DNA from: GCA-2746795 sp963747345
GTDB lineage: Bacteria; Chloroflexota; Anaerolineae; Promineifilales; Promineifilaceae
Direction: 5' to 3'
NCBI GenBank assembly: GCA_963747345.1
Contig: CAVVFA010000001.1
Location: 62,001-126,000, forward strand
DNA: 64,000 nt
The number at the start of each line of letters is the position of its first letter. Position 1 is the stretch's first letter. The notes under the pieces were generated by a model. That model was not told the DNA's origin. It did not search any database and saw only the letters and a program-made list of their open reading frames with translations. The position numbers and the translations under genes are program-made. Positions 47,409 to 56,988 of this stretch are shown in pieces.

Positions 47409-50300
47409 ATGACGAAAAAGAAAACGACCTCTACCACTGGTTCAAAACCGAAAACGACCAGCCCAAACACGAAAGTTACTGCCCGCACCAAATCGACGCC
47501 GGGCAGCAGTGGATCCAACTCGAAACCTGGCGTCCGTAAGACAGCGCCTAAAAAGGAACCAACCACTGCGCCCAGAAAGAAACCGGTCAGCAAAAAATCG
47601 AGTTTTAGCCTCAATTTGCCTCAAAAGGCATTGATTGCGGGCATTGTGATTATTTTTATAACGGCCGTTCTCGTTCTCAGCCTCCTCTCTCCCAGCCAGG
47701 GACAGTTGACATCCGCCTTAGCCAGCCTCATCTGGCAAGCCTTTGGGTGGGGTGGCGTGATAGTTCCCATCATCACCGGCGTGGTTGGGGTCTATTTGGT
47801 GCTGTGGGGCATGGAACAACCCCCTTCTGTACCGATTTATCGCGTGGTGGGATTCAGCCTGTTTTTCATCGCCTTTGCCGCCTTTGCCTCTTTGGCGCAA
47901 ACCTTAAGCGACAATGGTCTGCACGATTTTTGGGCTGTTGCGGAAGCAGAAACGGGCGGCGGCTATTTTGGCGGTATTGTGGGGTATGGACTTACCGAAG
48001 CAGTTGGCACGCCGGGCGCTATTTTGATCCTGGTGGTCATTGCGGGCATCGGTACCATTCTCTTTTTTGGGGTAACGCGCACCGATCTAGGCCATTTCTT
48101 CCAGGCGATGCTGACATTTGGTACACGGGAAGAGGCAGAACCCGACCCCACCGCCGTCCGTGATATTCCTATCAATACGGGCAGCACCAAAGGCGGCACA
48201 CTGCGCCGTTCCACGACCAATCCCGGCGCAACTACCACTGCCAGACCCGCCACTTCGGCAGGCTCAGTGACCGGCCACTTCGGCAGGCTCAGGAACGGCC
48301 GTTGCCGCCAGCGCCGCCAGCACCCAAACTTCACCAGAACCAGCTCCGAAACCCACCGTTCAACCCAAACGAGGGCGTGGGCGTATAAAACAAGAAGAAA
48401 TACCACCAGCTCAACAACCAACCATTGTCTCCCCTGTGTTTGTGGGCGGCATGAGCAATCAGGTGCGCAACTGGACGATTCCGCAGCTATCAGAAATGCT
48501 CGAACAAGGCAGCGACCAAGACACCAGCGACGCCATGATCCGCGAACAAGTCGAAATCATCGAGCATACGCTAGAAAGTTTTGGCGCTCCGGCAACCGTC
48601 GTGGAAATCAACCAGGGGCCGACCATTACCCAGTTTGGCGTCGAGCCAAACTATTTGGAGATGCGCAGCGGCAAACGCACCAAAGTCAAAGTTGGCAAAA
48701 TTGCAGGGCTGGCCGACGACATGGCGCTGGCACTCCAGGCACGGTCGATTCGCATTCAGGCGCCGGTTCCCGGCAAAGGCTTTGTGGGCATCGAAGTGCC
48801 AAATACCGCCAAAGCACTCGTCTCCTTGCGTGACGTGATGGAATCCGAAACGTATCAGAAAATCTCCAGAGAAATCGCCGCTGGCCATTGGACTGGGCCA
48901 AGATGTGGCGGGCAATCCGATTGCCGCCGACTTGGCCGCCATGCCCCACATCCTCATCGCCGGGACCACCGGGTCTGGTAAATCTGTGTGTGTCAACGGC
49001 ATCATTGCCTGCCTGCTCCTGCAAAACACGCCCGACGATTTGAAACTGGTCATGGTTGATCCCAAGCGGGTGGAATTGACGGGTTACAACGGGATTCCCC
49101 ATTTGGCCGCGCCGGTTGTTGTCGATATGGATCGCGTTATTGGTACGCTGCAATGGGCGATGCGGGAGATGGACAATCGCTACAAAATGTTTGCCGACGT
49201 GGGCGCACGGAACATCGTCGATTACAACAAGAAAATCCGCAAACAAAAGCAGTGTGCAGAAAATGGCCTACATCGTCATTATCATCGACGAGTTGGCCGA
49301 CTTGATGATGCTCTCGCCGGAAGATACGGAGCGCGGCATCACCCGGCTGGCGCAAATGGCGCGGGCGACGGGTATCCACATGGTTATTGCCACACAACGG
49401 CCGTCTGTGGATGTGGTGACAGGTCTGATTAAAGCCAATTTTCCGGCGCGTATTGCCTTCGCCGTGGCTTCCAGCACAGACAGCCGCGTCATTTTGGACA
49501 GTACGGGCGCTGAACGCTTGCTCGGACAAGGCGATATGCTCTTCCAAAGCCCGGATGCGGCGGCTCCGGCTCGTTTGCAGGGCTGTTTTGTGAGTGATGA
49601 AGAGTTGAGTAAGTTGATTGCCTACTGGCAACGCGCTCGACGGTTCAGCACGATTTCGGCGGAAGAAGTGGCTATTCCGCGTGTGGTTCCGCAAACGCTG
49701 CCGCCGAACAGCCGTTCTCCACAGCCAGCGGTGGCTTCGACAGGCTCAGCCACCCCGACAGGCTCAGCCAGCACGACAAGTGCGATAGACCCGGTGGCTT
49801 CGACAGGCTCAGCCACCTCGGTTAGTCCAGTAGTCAAGAGACCGCTGGCGACTGCGCCGATGCCCATCATGGAAGCGGATATTGTTGAAGCAGACCCGAT
49901 TGAAGATGAATTTGGGGAGCCGCTCGACCTGGAACCAGAAATGATGACGGAGGCGATGCCAGACCCGATTTTTCCACCGCCAGCTGATCCAAAACCGATT
50001 GTACAACGGCCGTTACTCGAAGAATTGGCCGCCCTTGAAGAAGATAACAAACGCAAGCAGCAGTTCGAAGATGAGTTGATGCCCGAAGCCATCGCCATGG
50101 TGCGGCAAATCAACAAAGCCTCCACTTCCCTGCTCCAGCGCCGCTTCCGCATTGGCTATACTCGCTCTGCCCGCATGATCGACACCATGGAAGAACTGGG
50201 CATTATCGGCCCGCCTACCGGCACGAGCAAAGCCCGTGAAGTGCTGCCCTGGCAGGATGACGGGGAATTTGAAGCAGAAATTGTTGAGGAAGGAGAGTAG
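47409..50300 (+). CDS. ftsK: FtsK/SpoIIIE DNA translocase, three frameshifts
   Basis: About 960 aa after bridging shifts near 48295, 48890 and 49255. A Lys/Thr-rich N-terminal tail precedes four membrane helices (about residues 77-230), then a linker. The motor begins GMSNQVRNWTIPQLSEML; the alpha/beta RecA-like domain has FSG-type Walker A AGTTGSGKSVCVNGII, DPKRVELTGYNGIPHL and Walker B IVIIIDELADLMM. The C-terminal gamma winged helix is QRRFRIGYTRSARMIDTMEE. It pumps chromosome dimers at the division septum. Both linkers contain CTTCGACAGGCTCAG repeats translated as SATPTGSAS-like text. The stop codon is inside a heptamer array. Confidence 0.93.
48250..48291 (+). repeat. Two CTTCGGCAGGCTCAG copies in the ftsK linker
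   Basis: CACTTCGGCAGGCTCAG occurs twice, 28 bp apart, inside the coding sequence at the first frameshift of ftsK. Confidence 0.7.
49731..49820 (+). repeat. Three CTTCGACAGGCTCAG-type copies in the second ftsK linker
   Basis: GGCTTCGACAGGCTCAGCCAC occurs at 49731 and 49794 with a degenerate copy between, translated as a low-complexity Ser/Thr/Ala/Gly linker between the ftsK motor and gamma domain. Here split: GGCTTCGACAGG, then CTCAGCCAC. Confidence 0.75.
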
Positions 50301-50359
50301 TCGGTAATCGGTGATCAGTAAACAGTTTACCGATCACCGATTACTGATTACCGATTACC
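50297..50359. repeat. Nine heptamers in perfect phase (GTAATCG / GATTACC inverted array)
   Basis: GTAGTCG, GTAATCG, GTGATCA, GTAAACA, GTTTACC, GATCACC, GATTACT, GATTACC, GATTACC follow one another without a gap. The centre is an inverted repeat. The ftsK stop codon is in the first unit, and ubiE starts 5 bp after the array. Confidence 0.93.
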
Positions 50360-50363
50360 GAAA

Positions 50364-51074
50364 ATGGCTCACTTAGAAGGACAAGAACGCGCGGATTACG
50401 TGCAAGATATGTTCGCCCGCATTGCCGGGCGGTATGATACGATGAACCGTCTGATGACGGCCGGACAGGACATTAAATGGCGCAAGTATGTGATTGAGCA
50501 GGCGCAGTTACCGGAAAACGGCCGTTTGCTCGACATCGCTACGGGGACAGGCGACATTGCTCTGGAAGGGTTGAAACAACAGCCCTCCATCCAGGCTATC
50601 GGCGGCGATTTCACCATCGAAATGATGCAGGCGGGCAAGCGCATACCTGCCCGGCAAGCTATCCAGTGGACAACAGCTGATACGCTGGCTTTACCGTTTC
50701 CCGACGGAACGTTTGATGCCGTGACCTCTGGTTTTTTGATGCGCAATGTCATTGATGTGGCGGGCGCTTTCCGCGAGCAAATGCGCGTGACGAAGCCGGG
50801 CGGGCATGTGGTCGTGCTGGAATCTAGTCCACCGAAAGACAATCTGCTCAAACCGTTTATTCGCATCCACCTCAACTATGTCATCCCCAACCTGGGCAAA
50901 CTGGTCTCTGGCAATGCCGATGCCTACCGCTATTTGCCCGACAGCACCCAAGCCTTCAAAGGCCCTGATGAATTGGCTCAAGTCATGCAGGAAACGGGCT
51001 TTGCCAATGTGCATTACAAGATGTTTATGTTTGGCACAGTCGCCATCCACGTCGGGCAAAAACCGAAAATTTAA
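50364..51074 (+). CDS. ubiE: UbiE/COQ5-family methyltransferase (demethylmenaquinone methyltransferase)
   Basis: 236 aa. The SAM motif I is LLDIATGTGDIALE; the family motif YDTMNRLMTAGQDIKWR is at the N-terminus and NLGKLVSGNADAYRYLPDS near the C-terminus, both diagnostic of UbiE/MenG. It makes the last methylation of menaquinone (or ubiquinone) synthesis; menaquinone is the expected quinone in this group. No other quinone genes are adjacent. Intact, with an octamer terminator-like hairpin after it. Confidence 0.93.
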   Translation: MAHLEGQERADYVQDMFARIAGRYDTMNRLMTAGQDIKWRKYVIEQAQLPENGRLLDIATGTGDIALEGLKQQPSIQAIGGDFTIEMMQAGKRIPARQAIQWTTADTLALPFPDGTFDAVTSGFLMRNVIDVAGAFREQMRVTKPGGHVVVLESSPPKDNLLKPFIRIHLNYVIPNLGKLVSGNADAYRYLPDSTQAFKGPDELAQVMQETGFANVHYKMFMFGTVAIHVGQKPKI

Positions 51075-51075
51075 T

Positions 51076-51140
51076 ACAAAGGGACAAAGAAACAAAGGGA
51101 CAAAGGTTTTCTTTGCTTCTTTGTCCCTTTGTTTCTTTGT
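51076..51140. repeat. Octamer inverted array (ACAAAGNN family)
   Basis: ACAAAGGG, ACAAAGAA, ACAAAGGG, ACAAAGGT on the left, complementary TTTGT units on the right; a long hairpin right after ubiE. Confidence 0.88.
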
Positions 51141-51215
51141 ATTAAAAATATGCCCCGACTACTTGTAATCTTCGTGTAAGAAATCCTACAGTTCCCGCCT
51201 GATATAATTCCCCTT

Positions 51216-52043
51216 ATGAAAAAATGGATTTTGATTTTGCCGATTGTCCTCTTGGCATTGGTGGCTTGTGCGCCCAGTGCCGAGCCTGAAAGTGAAATAA
51301 GGGTGGTGGTTGCCTCGCCGGAAGCGACCAATTCGCCTCTGCAAGAAGTGGCAACAGAGCCGCCACCAGCCGTTTTATCTTCGCCAACGGCCGTTTTATC
51401 GCTACCAACGGCCGTTCCCACCAACGAGCCACCTGCGCAACCAACAGCCATCCCCACTGACGAACCGGTCAATGAGCCAACGGCCATTGTATCGCCGCCA
51501 ACGGCCGTTATCGCCGGACGGACAGATGAAGGAGCCTTCTTCTTGGGAGCAGTCGATGCGCCCGTGACGATGATCGACTACTCAGACTTTTTGTGAGGTA
51601 GCTGCCGTGCCTACGTGTTAGGCACAGAGCCAGATATTGTTCGTGATTACGTAGAAACGGGACAGGTCAAACTGGTTTTTTGGCCGGTGCTAAATCACGG
51701 CAATCCTTCCGTTTACTCCACCTTGACCGCCGAGTGTGCCGGACAGCAAGATCCTACCTTGTTTTGGACGGTGCATGAGCAGTTATTCCAGAATCAGAAT
51801 GAATTATGGGGTGCTGGGCGAGGTTATTATGTGGAAACGGCCGTTGCGGCTGGCGCAGATCAAGCCACATTTGAAGCGTGTTACGACAGTCAGTCTGCCA
51901 TGGATCAAGTTCTCGAACTGGACAATATCCGCCGTCAGCGGGGTATCTTTAGCCAGCCTCAATTCGATATTAACGGCACGGTCTTTGTAGGCGCACAGCC
52001 GTATGCGGCCTTTGCTGAAGCCATCGACTTTAACCTGGAATAG
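51216..52043 (+). CDS. DsbA-like thioredoxin-fold lipoprotein, candidate selenoprotein (in-frame TGA as Sec127)
   Basis: 275 residues if the TGA at 51594-51596 is read through. The signal peptide ends LVACAPS (lipobox), followed by an 85-residue Pro/Thr/Ala/Val linker rich in AACGGCCGTT copies, then a DsbA/thioredoxin domain. The active site is YSDFL-[TGA]-GSCRAY. In ordinary relatives this reads YSDFQCPFCRRF, so TGA falls exactly on the first Cys of CXXC, giving UGSC. Downstream sequence stays in the same frame with the usual domain (VKLVFWPVLNHGNPS, FDINGTVFVGAQPYAAFAEA) to the TAG at 52041. A hairpin with SECIS features follows the TGA. Unlike the frameshifts elsewhere in the window, this is a single in-frame codon. 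A TGC to TGA sequencing error is the main alternative. Probably an extracytoplasmic thiol oxidoreductase. Confidence 0.8.
51594..51625 (+). promoter_or_regulatory. Bacterial SECIS-like hairpin following the in-frame TGA
   Basis: A seven-bp perfect stem GTGCCTA / TAGGCAC (51607-51613, 51619-51625) with loop CGTGT. The apical loop starts 17 nt after the TGA and has a G at its second position, meeting the usual bacterial SECIS rules (loop about 16-37 nt downstream, small loop with a G among the first two bases). The hairpin is inside the reading frame, as in bacterial selenoproteins. Confidence 0.7.
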
Positions 52044-52057
52044 CCAACAAAAATAGC

Positions 52058-52101
52058 AAAAAAAAGAGGCTGGGGATTGTTTCATTCCAGCCTCTTTTTT
52101 T
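52058..52101. terminator. Bidirectional terminator
   Basis: A-run, stem GAGGCTGG / CCAGCCTC, T-run: symmetrical for the convergent DsbA-like and lipoprotein genes. Confidence 0.9.
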
Positions 52102-52117
52102 GCTGAAAAGAAATAGT

Positions 52118-53087
52118 CTACCTCCCAATCGTAAACGCCCCTTCCAACTGCCTTTTCCCCATTCAAATACACCGTAATCGTATAATTCCCTGATGCCAAA
52201 CCACCCCCCTCAAAATTATAAATCGACACATCTGTCACCACACCCGCTGGCCCGTAATGAAAATAATCCCAACTGTCTTCCCGCGTCTGCCAAACCTCGC
52301 CGTTCAACGTCCATTCCCGTTTCACGACATCTGTCACACCCATATTGCTGTAATTCCAACTGGCATACACTTGTTCAATGCCTGCCGGGAAACTGGTTTG
52401 TGCCGGCCCATTGGCGTAGGCCGTAAATTGAAGATTATTGACGCTCGGTTCTCCTTCAGTGGGACGAGACAATACCGTAAAACCACCGCCTGTTTGCCAC
52501 ACCCCATTCACGAATAAGTCCAAATAATACGCTCCGGGAGCCAACCCCCCAATTACTTCACCGAAAAGCGTCACATCATTGACCGTTCCATTTGCGCCGC
52601 GCTCAGTTTCCTGCTCCCACACCTCTTCTTTATACAACCACCCCTCGCCATTAAACTTCCAGTTTCGCTGTACAAAATCGCCAGGGTTCATGCCAGTATA
52701 ATCCCACAAAGCAGAGATGCCTTTGGTTCCAACTGGAAAGGTCGTCTGCGGCGCGGCTTCTGGGCTGGCGGCAAAGCGCAAGTTGTAAAACTGTGTACCG
52801 ATGGAGGCAGTAGGCACGACTGCAATCGTTGGCGGTTGTAAAGCAGGTGGTATAAATGTTGGCGGAACTGTGGGAATAACGCCTGCACCGAGCAATGTCG
52901 AAGTGGCCGTTTCCAACAAAGGCACACTCGTCATCGGCATAGAAACGGCCGTTGCTGTAGCCACAGGGGCAATGGTTGATAGCGCCGGCTGAGTCGGCAC
53001 AAATGGTGTCGGCGTTGCTGATTCCGAGCCACACGCCACCAGCCAGAAAGCAACAAGGAAAATAAGAAGGGAAAACGGCCGTTTCAT
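52118..53087 (-). CDS. Lipoprotein with two tandem beta-sandwich-like repeats, one frameshift
   Basis: About 322 aa. The start MKRPFSLLIF at 53087 (seven codons inside the longest frame) leads to the lipobox LVAC, then a Thr/Pro/Val linker to about residue 100. Two homologous repeats of about 105 aa follow: FYNLRFAASPEAAPQTTFPVG and NNLQFTAYANGPAQTSFPAG begin each, both containing W.Y..M...D.V.R.W..NGE and ending G.Y.....LNG. A shift near 52155 restores the second end (GKRQLEGAFTIGR, stop at 52118). The fold looks like a carbohydrate-binding or adhesive domain; I do not recognise the family. Outside the cell, attached to the membrane. Confidence 0.7.
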
Positions 53088-53145
53088 AACAATGCAATCC
53101 ATCGCCAAAACTATACCAGAAAACGGCCGTTTTCAGGGTAAAAAG

Positions 53146-53190
53146 GTGGCAAAGTTGCAAGGTGGCAAAGTACCCTGCAACTCTGCAACC
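53146..53190. repeat. Octamer array (GTGGCAAA family)
   Basis: GTGGCAAA, GTTGCAAG, GTGGCAAA then the complementary CTGCAACTCTGCAACC, ahead of the lipoprotein gene. Confidence 0.75.
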
Positions 53191-53256
53191 TTTTAAACAA
53201 AAACTGGGTGCAGCAGTCTTCACCACTACACCCAGTCATCACCTCAACTACCTACT

Positions 53257-53284
53257 GAACACTGTTCACTGTAAACTGTTCACT
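53257..53284. repeat. Heptamer array (GTTCACT family)
   Basis: GAACACT, GTTCACT, GTAAACT, GTTCACT in exact phase, ending 5 bp from the hppA stop. Confidence 0.8.
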
Positions 53285-53288
53285 GCCC

Positions 53289-55943
53289 CTAATCCCCAGA
53301 CGGCACCGTAATCGGCTTCTCCTCCATCGCATCATCAATCGTATTATCCTCTCGGTCGCTGCGCTTCACTGCCCAAAGAATCAGGCCAATACACACAACC
53401 AAAAAGATAAAAATCCCCCAAGTCATGTTCGTGTACCGCACAACAATCGGGGCCACAATCAAAGCCACCAAATTGATTACCTTAATCATCGGGTTCAACG
53501 CCGGGCCAGCCGTATCCTTCAACGGATCACCAACAATATCACCCACAACGGCCGCTTTGTGATTTTCACTGTTCTTGCCACCAAAATTGCCATCTTCAAT
53601 ATACTTCTTGGCATTGTCCCAGGCGCCGCCAGAGTTTGCCATAAACACCGCTTGCAGCAGCCCAGCCATAATCACACCAGCCAGAAAACCACCTAGACCT
53701 TGTTCTTTCAAGATCAAACCCACCACAATCGGCGACAAAATCGCAATCAAGCCCAACGGAATCAGTTCTGTCTGCGCCGCCTTCGTTGAAATGCCAACCG
53801 CTCGTGTGTAATCTGGTGTTTCTTCTTTATTCCAGATAGCCGGAATGCGTAATTGTCGCCGCACCTCCGTCATAATCTGCCCGGCTGCGCGGTTGACCGC
53901 CTTAATCAGCAGCCCGCCAAACAGCAGCGGAATAGCCCCGCCCAAAAGCAAGCCAATAAACACCGTCGGGTCTGCCAGATTGATCACCCGTTCAAACGAA
54001 GCAATACGGGCTTCAGGCATCACCCGTTCGATGTCCGTAAAGAACGCCCCAAAAAGCGAAAGCGCCGCAATCACAGCTGAACCAATCGCCACCCCCTTCG
54101 TAATCGCCTTCGTCGTATTACCAGCCGCATCCAAATCCGCCATAATTTGGCGAGATTCTGGCGTGAAATCATCATACGCCAGCTCACCAATACCATTGGC
54201 ATTATCAGAAATGGGGCCAAACGTATCCATGCTCACGTTATTGCCTGTATGCGACAACATGCCTACGCCAATCAGCGACACGCCAAAGAGGATATACGTA
54301 ATCCTGCCATCCGTGGCGAGAGCCTCTCCCTGCATACTAACCAGGAACAGTGCCGCTACCATCGTCCACATCGCAAAGAAGAAGCCATTAACAATCTCCT
54401 TCCTCATCACGCCGCGTACAATAAAGCCGATGGCGATGAGCAATCCAATGCCAATCGCCCAACTATAAAGCGCTACTGGAAAAATAAGCGTGTAAACCAC
54501 AACAGCCGCCATCAAAGCGGCCGCAATGACCAACACTGACCAGACACTGGAAAGATAACCCAGAGACATTCCTTCCAAAATCACCAGCGCGGGACCAAAA
54601 TGTGTCGCCTTGGCAATTTTTTGTACACGTGGACTATTTGCACTAGTCGCTTTTGCTGTCAGTGGATTAAACGCCACCGCCAAGCCTACACCCACAGCCA
54701 CCAACGCCCCCAACGATAAATGAGAGAGAGTCCCTATCGCGGGATTCGGGCTTGGATCAACCCGGCCAGCATATAAAACTGATAACAAGAAAGTGGCCGT
54801 AATGGTGATGGCACTAGAAAGCTCATAACTCTTGAACATCGCTTCTTCAGCATCATCCACATCCCACAAAGAAACAGCATAAGTGCCAAAAATAGAGCTG
54901 AGAACACCAATACCACGTACCAGCAGCGGCAAAATGATCCAGAACAATTGTCCGGTCATCGCTGACAACGCCAGACCCAAAATCAAGCTGGCAACAATCG
55001 TCACTTCATAGGACTCAAAGATGTCGGCGGCCATACCAGCACAGTCGCCCACATTATCACCCACAAGGTCCGCGATAACGGCCGCGTTTCGAGGGTCATC
55101 TTCGTCCATGTCGGCTTCTACTTTACCGACCAGGTCTGCACCCACATCGGCCGCTTTGGTGTAAATGCCACCGCCCACACGCATAAAAAGTGCGATGAGC
55201 GTGGCTCCAAAGCCAAAACCAAGCAGCACATCCGGCGACGCCTTCACAAACAAAATAAAGATAAACGTGCCTCCCAACAGCCCCAGTCCATCCGTCAGCA
55301 TACCGGTGATGGTGCCAGAACGATAGGCAATCGTCAGCGCTTCTTTAAAACTGCGCCGAGAAGCGGAAGCAACGCGCACATTGCCCTGCACCGCCATATT
55401 CATGCCGATAAAGCCAACGGTAGCGGAGAATGTCGCGCCCATAACAAAGGCCAATGCCCGAGCGAAGGCGATCCCCCACACTGCTTGTTGGCAGGCAACC
55501 GAAGCGGCAATTCGATCCGGTCTCAAGGCGGTATAGCCATTTTCATGGGCGATCAGTTGTGCAGTTTTTGTTTCTAATAATTGGATAGCTTGAGCTGCGG
55601 AAAGACTGGTATTGGCAGCAATTTCATTGGCGAGTGCCGTTTCTACTGCCTCGGCACAGAAGAGTTCGTTTGCCTCTCCTGTGGGTGGCACCAAAGCCAC
55701 GCTTAAAAACATGGCGATGGTGAGAACAACAATCAAAATGGAGATGGTTTTCATCTGCGTGCGCAGATAGGTGTTTGCCCCATCCCGAATATAACCCCAA
55801 ATACGCTGCATCTCTGGCGTGCCTGTATCCGCAGCAAACGTCTTGCGGGCCAGCCAATAGGCGTACAGGAGTGCGACGACGGCCATCCCAAGCACTGAAT
55901 AAATCATGACTTGCTCGTATGGTTCAATTCCTTTCATGAACAT
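53289..55943 (-). CDS. hppA: K+-independent proton-translocating membrane pyrophosphatase
   Basis: 884 aa from the ATG at 55943 (MFMKGIEPYEQ), with GAGGAGA upstream; 16 further codons of frame are not used. About 16 membrane segments. The pyrophosphate site is intact: TKAADVGADLVGKVEADMDEDDPRN region, DNVGDCAGMAADIFESY, and the late KAAVVGDIVGDPLKDT. The determinant GNTTKAITKG has Lys and Thr where K+-dependent enzymes have Ala and Gly/Ala, the mark of K+-independent H+-pumping enzymes. Longer than typical (about 700-800 aa) because of an insert after the first helices (residues about 85-150). Intact. Confidence 0.94.
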   Translation of the reverse strand: MFMKGIEPYEQVMIYSVLGMAVVALLYAYWLARKTFAADTGTPEMQRIWGYIRDGANTYLRTQMKTISILIVVLTIAMFLSVALVPPTGEANELFCAEAVETALANEIAANTSLSAAQAIQLLETKTAQLIAHENGYTALRPDRIAASVACQQAVWGIAFARALAFVMGATFSATVGFIGMNMAVQGNVRVASASRRSFKEALTIAYRSGTITGMLTDGLGLLGGTFIFILFVKASPDVLLGFGFGATLIALFMRVGGGIYTKAADVGADLVGKVEADMDEDDPRNAAVIADLVGDNVGDCAGMAADIFESYEVTIVASLILGLALSAMTGQLFWIILPLLVRGIGVLSSIFGTYAVSLWDVDDAEEAMFKSYELSSAITITATFLLSVLYAGRVDPSPNPAIGTLSHLSLGALVAVGVGLAVAFNPLTAKATSANSPRVQKIAKATHFGPALVILEGMSLGYLSSVWSVLVIAAALMAAVVVYTLIFPVALYSWAIGIGLLIAIGFIVRGVMRKEIVNGFFFAMWTMVAALFLVSMQGEALATDGRITYILFGVSLIGVGMLSHTGNNVSMDTFGPISDNANGIGELAYDDFTPESRQIMADLDAAGNTTKAITKGVAIGSAVIAALSLFGAFFTDIERVMPEARIASFERVINLADPTVFIGLLLGGAIPLLFGGLLIKAVNRAAGQIMTEVRRQLRIPAIWNKEETPDYTRAVGISTKAAQTELIPLGLIAILSPIVVGLILKEQGLGGFLAGVIMAGLLQAVFMANSGGAWDNAKKYIEDGNFGGKNSENHKAAVVGDIVGDPLKDTAGPALNPMIKVINLVALIVAPIVVRYTNMTWGIFIFLVVCIGLILWAVKRSDREDNTIDDAMEEKPITVPSGD

Positions 55944-56569
55944 TGTTAAATCTCCTCGATGAGAATTGCGGTGAGCAATATCCCAATCCATCCTTGTACC
56001 GCGTACAGATGGCCGAGTATTTCATGCTGTGGGGGCGTATGTGAAAGCGGGTAAATCAGCCTTCAAACTTTTTAATGGATCAGTTCCGCTTTCGGTTAAA
56101 AACCGTGTTAAAAACGGCAATTTGCGTAATTCTTGTGGAGAGAATTACGGCAATGGGAATGGGATAAGATTGTAAAAATACGGCCCTCACCGAACATACC
56201 TTGGTCTGCTTTGCGGTTTAAAAAAGTAGCCAAATCGCCAAGATTGTCGCATAGTTTTACATACAAAAGATACTGACTAATGTCATATCTCCCTCTGTCT
56301 TTTGTCACAATTATTGTATGATTGACATGAACTACCCGGCTGAATTGTGGATAGTTTGTATAACTGCCTGGAAATCAAGCTGATTTTGTCATGTTTAGGG
56401 TTTGGGGGAAAACGGCCGTTTCTCCCCAAACCATCGCCACCTGTTACCTTGAAATCCGAGACAAAGCCTGAGCCTTTCGACACCCTGTTACTTTGCCACC
56501 TTGCCCCTCTGCAGCTTTGCCCTCATTTGACATTTACCTCCCCGTGTGGCAGAATTCCAGCCTTAAATT
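55944..56569. other. Intergenic region hppA-tRNA with a long palindrome
   Basis: About 626 bp holding the hppA promoter (minus strand) and the tRNA promoter. A near-perfect palindrome at 56399-56432 has AACGGCCGTT at its centre, flanked by GGTTTGGGG / CCCCAAACC. A short octamer array of TTTGCCAC type lies at about 56490-56520. A small hairpin (GTAATTCTTG..GAGAATTAC) lies near 56127. No gene seen. Confidence 0.5.
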
Positions 56570-56642
56570 GCCCCCGTAGCTCAGTGGATTAGAGCATTGG
56601 CCTCCGAAGCCATGTGCCCAGGTTCGAGTCCTGGCGGGGGCA
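56570..56642 (+). tRNA. tRNA-Arg (CCG)
   Basis: 73 bases folding as a cloverleaf. Acceptor stem GCCCCCG / CGGGGGC with discriminator A, D arm GCTC...GAGC, anticodon loop CTCCGAA (anticodon CCG, reading CGG), T arm with GGTTCGAGTCC. The anticodon stem has one mismatch at its outer pair. CCA is not encoded. Confidence 0.93.
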
Positions 56643-56988
56643 CTTTTTTTACCTCCTTCTTCCACCATCCTCCTCAATCATCGCCCTGTTTGTCCCTTTT
56701 TTCACAAAAAATACATTACATTTGTCACTCTTTTTACATTCGCACCTGTAATACAATGAGCTTTAGCAAACACACAAAAACTTAATCGGGATGGGGAGCA
56801 TCCAGAAGCATTCAGATGAATGCTGAGGGATGCTTTTTATTTGCATGTAGCCAGCAAAGAACAAACTACACCCAATAAAAAGCACAAAAAAGAATGAATA
56901 ACACTGCGATAATTTCAAAATCATCGTGTCAGTTTTTGTGTGAAGAGAAATACTTTACCGTTTTTTACGACAGAGAAGGAGGCGTAGA
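56643..56988. other. tRNA-acyl-CoA dehydrogenase spacer with nested hairpin
   Basis: 346 bp. A nested hairpin at 56798-56838 (GCATCC...GGATGC outside, AGCATTCA / TGAATGCT inside) ends in TTTTT, like an intrinsic terminator, 150 bp after the tRNA and 150 bp before the next start. It may terminate tRNA transcription or be a leader attenuator. AT-rich sequence around 56715-56760 is a plausible promoter. No ORF of note. Confidence 0.55.

Noticed and set aside
50297..50359. Heptamer arrays as possible CRISPR arrays
   Set aside because: Units are 7-8 nt with no spacers, are degenerate and are arranged as inverted arms; no cas genes are present.
51804..52117. C-terminal extension of the two-repeat lipoprotein to 51804
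   Set aside because: It runs antisense through a terminator and the DsbA-like gene; a frame shift near 52155 restores the natural domain end with a stop at 52118.
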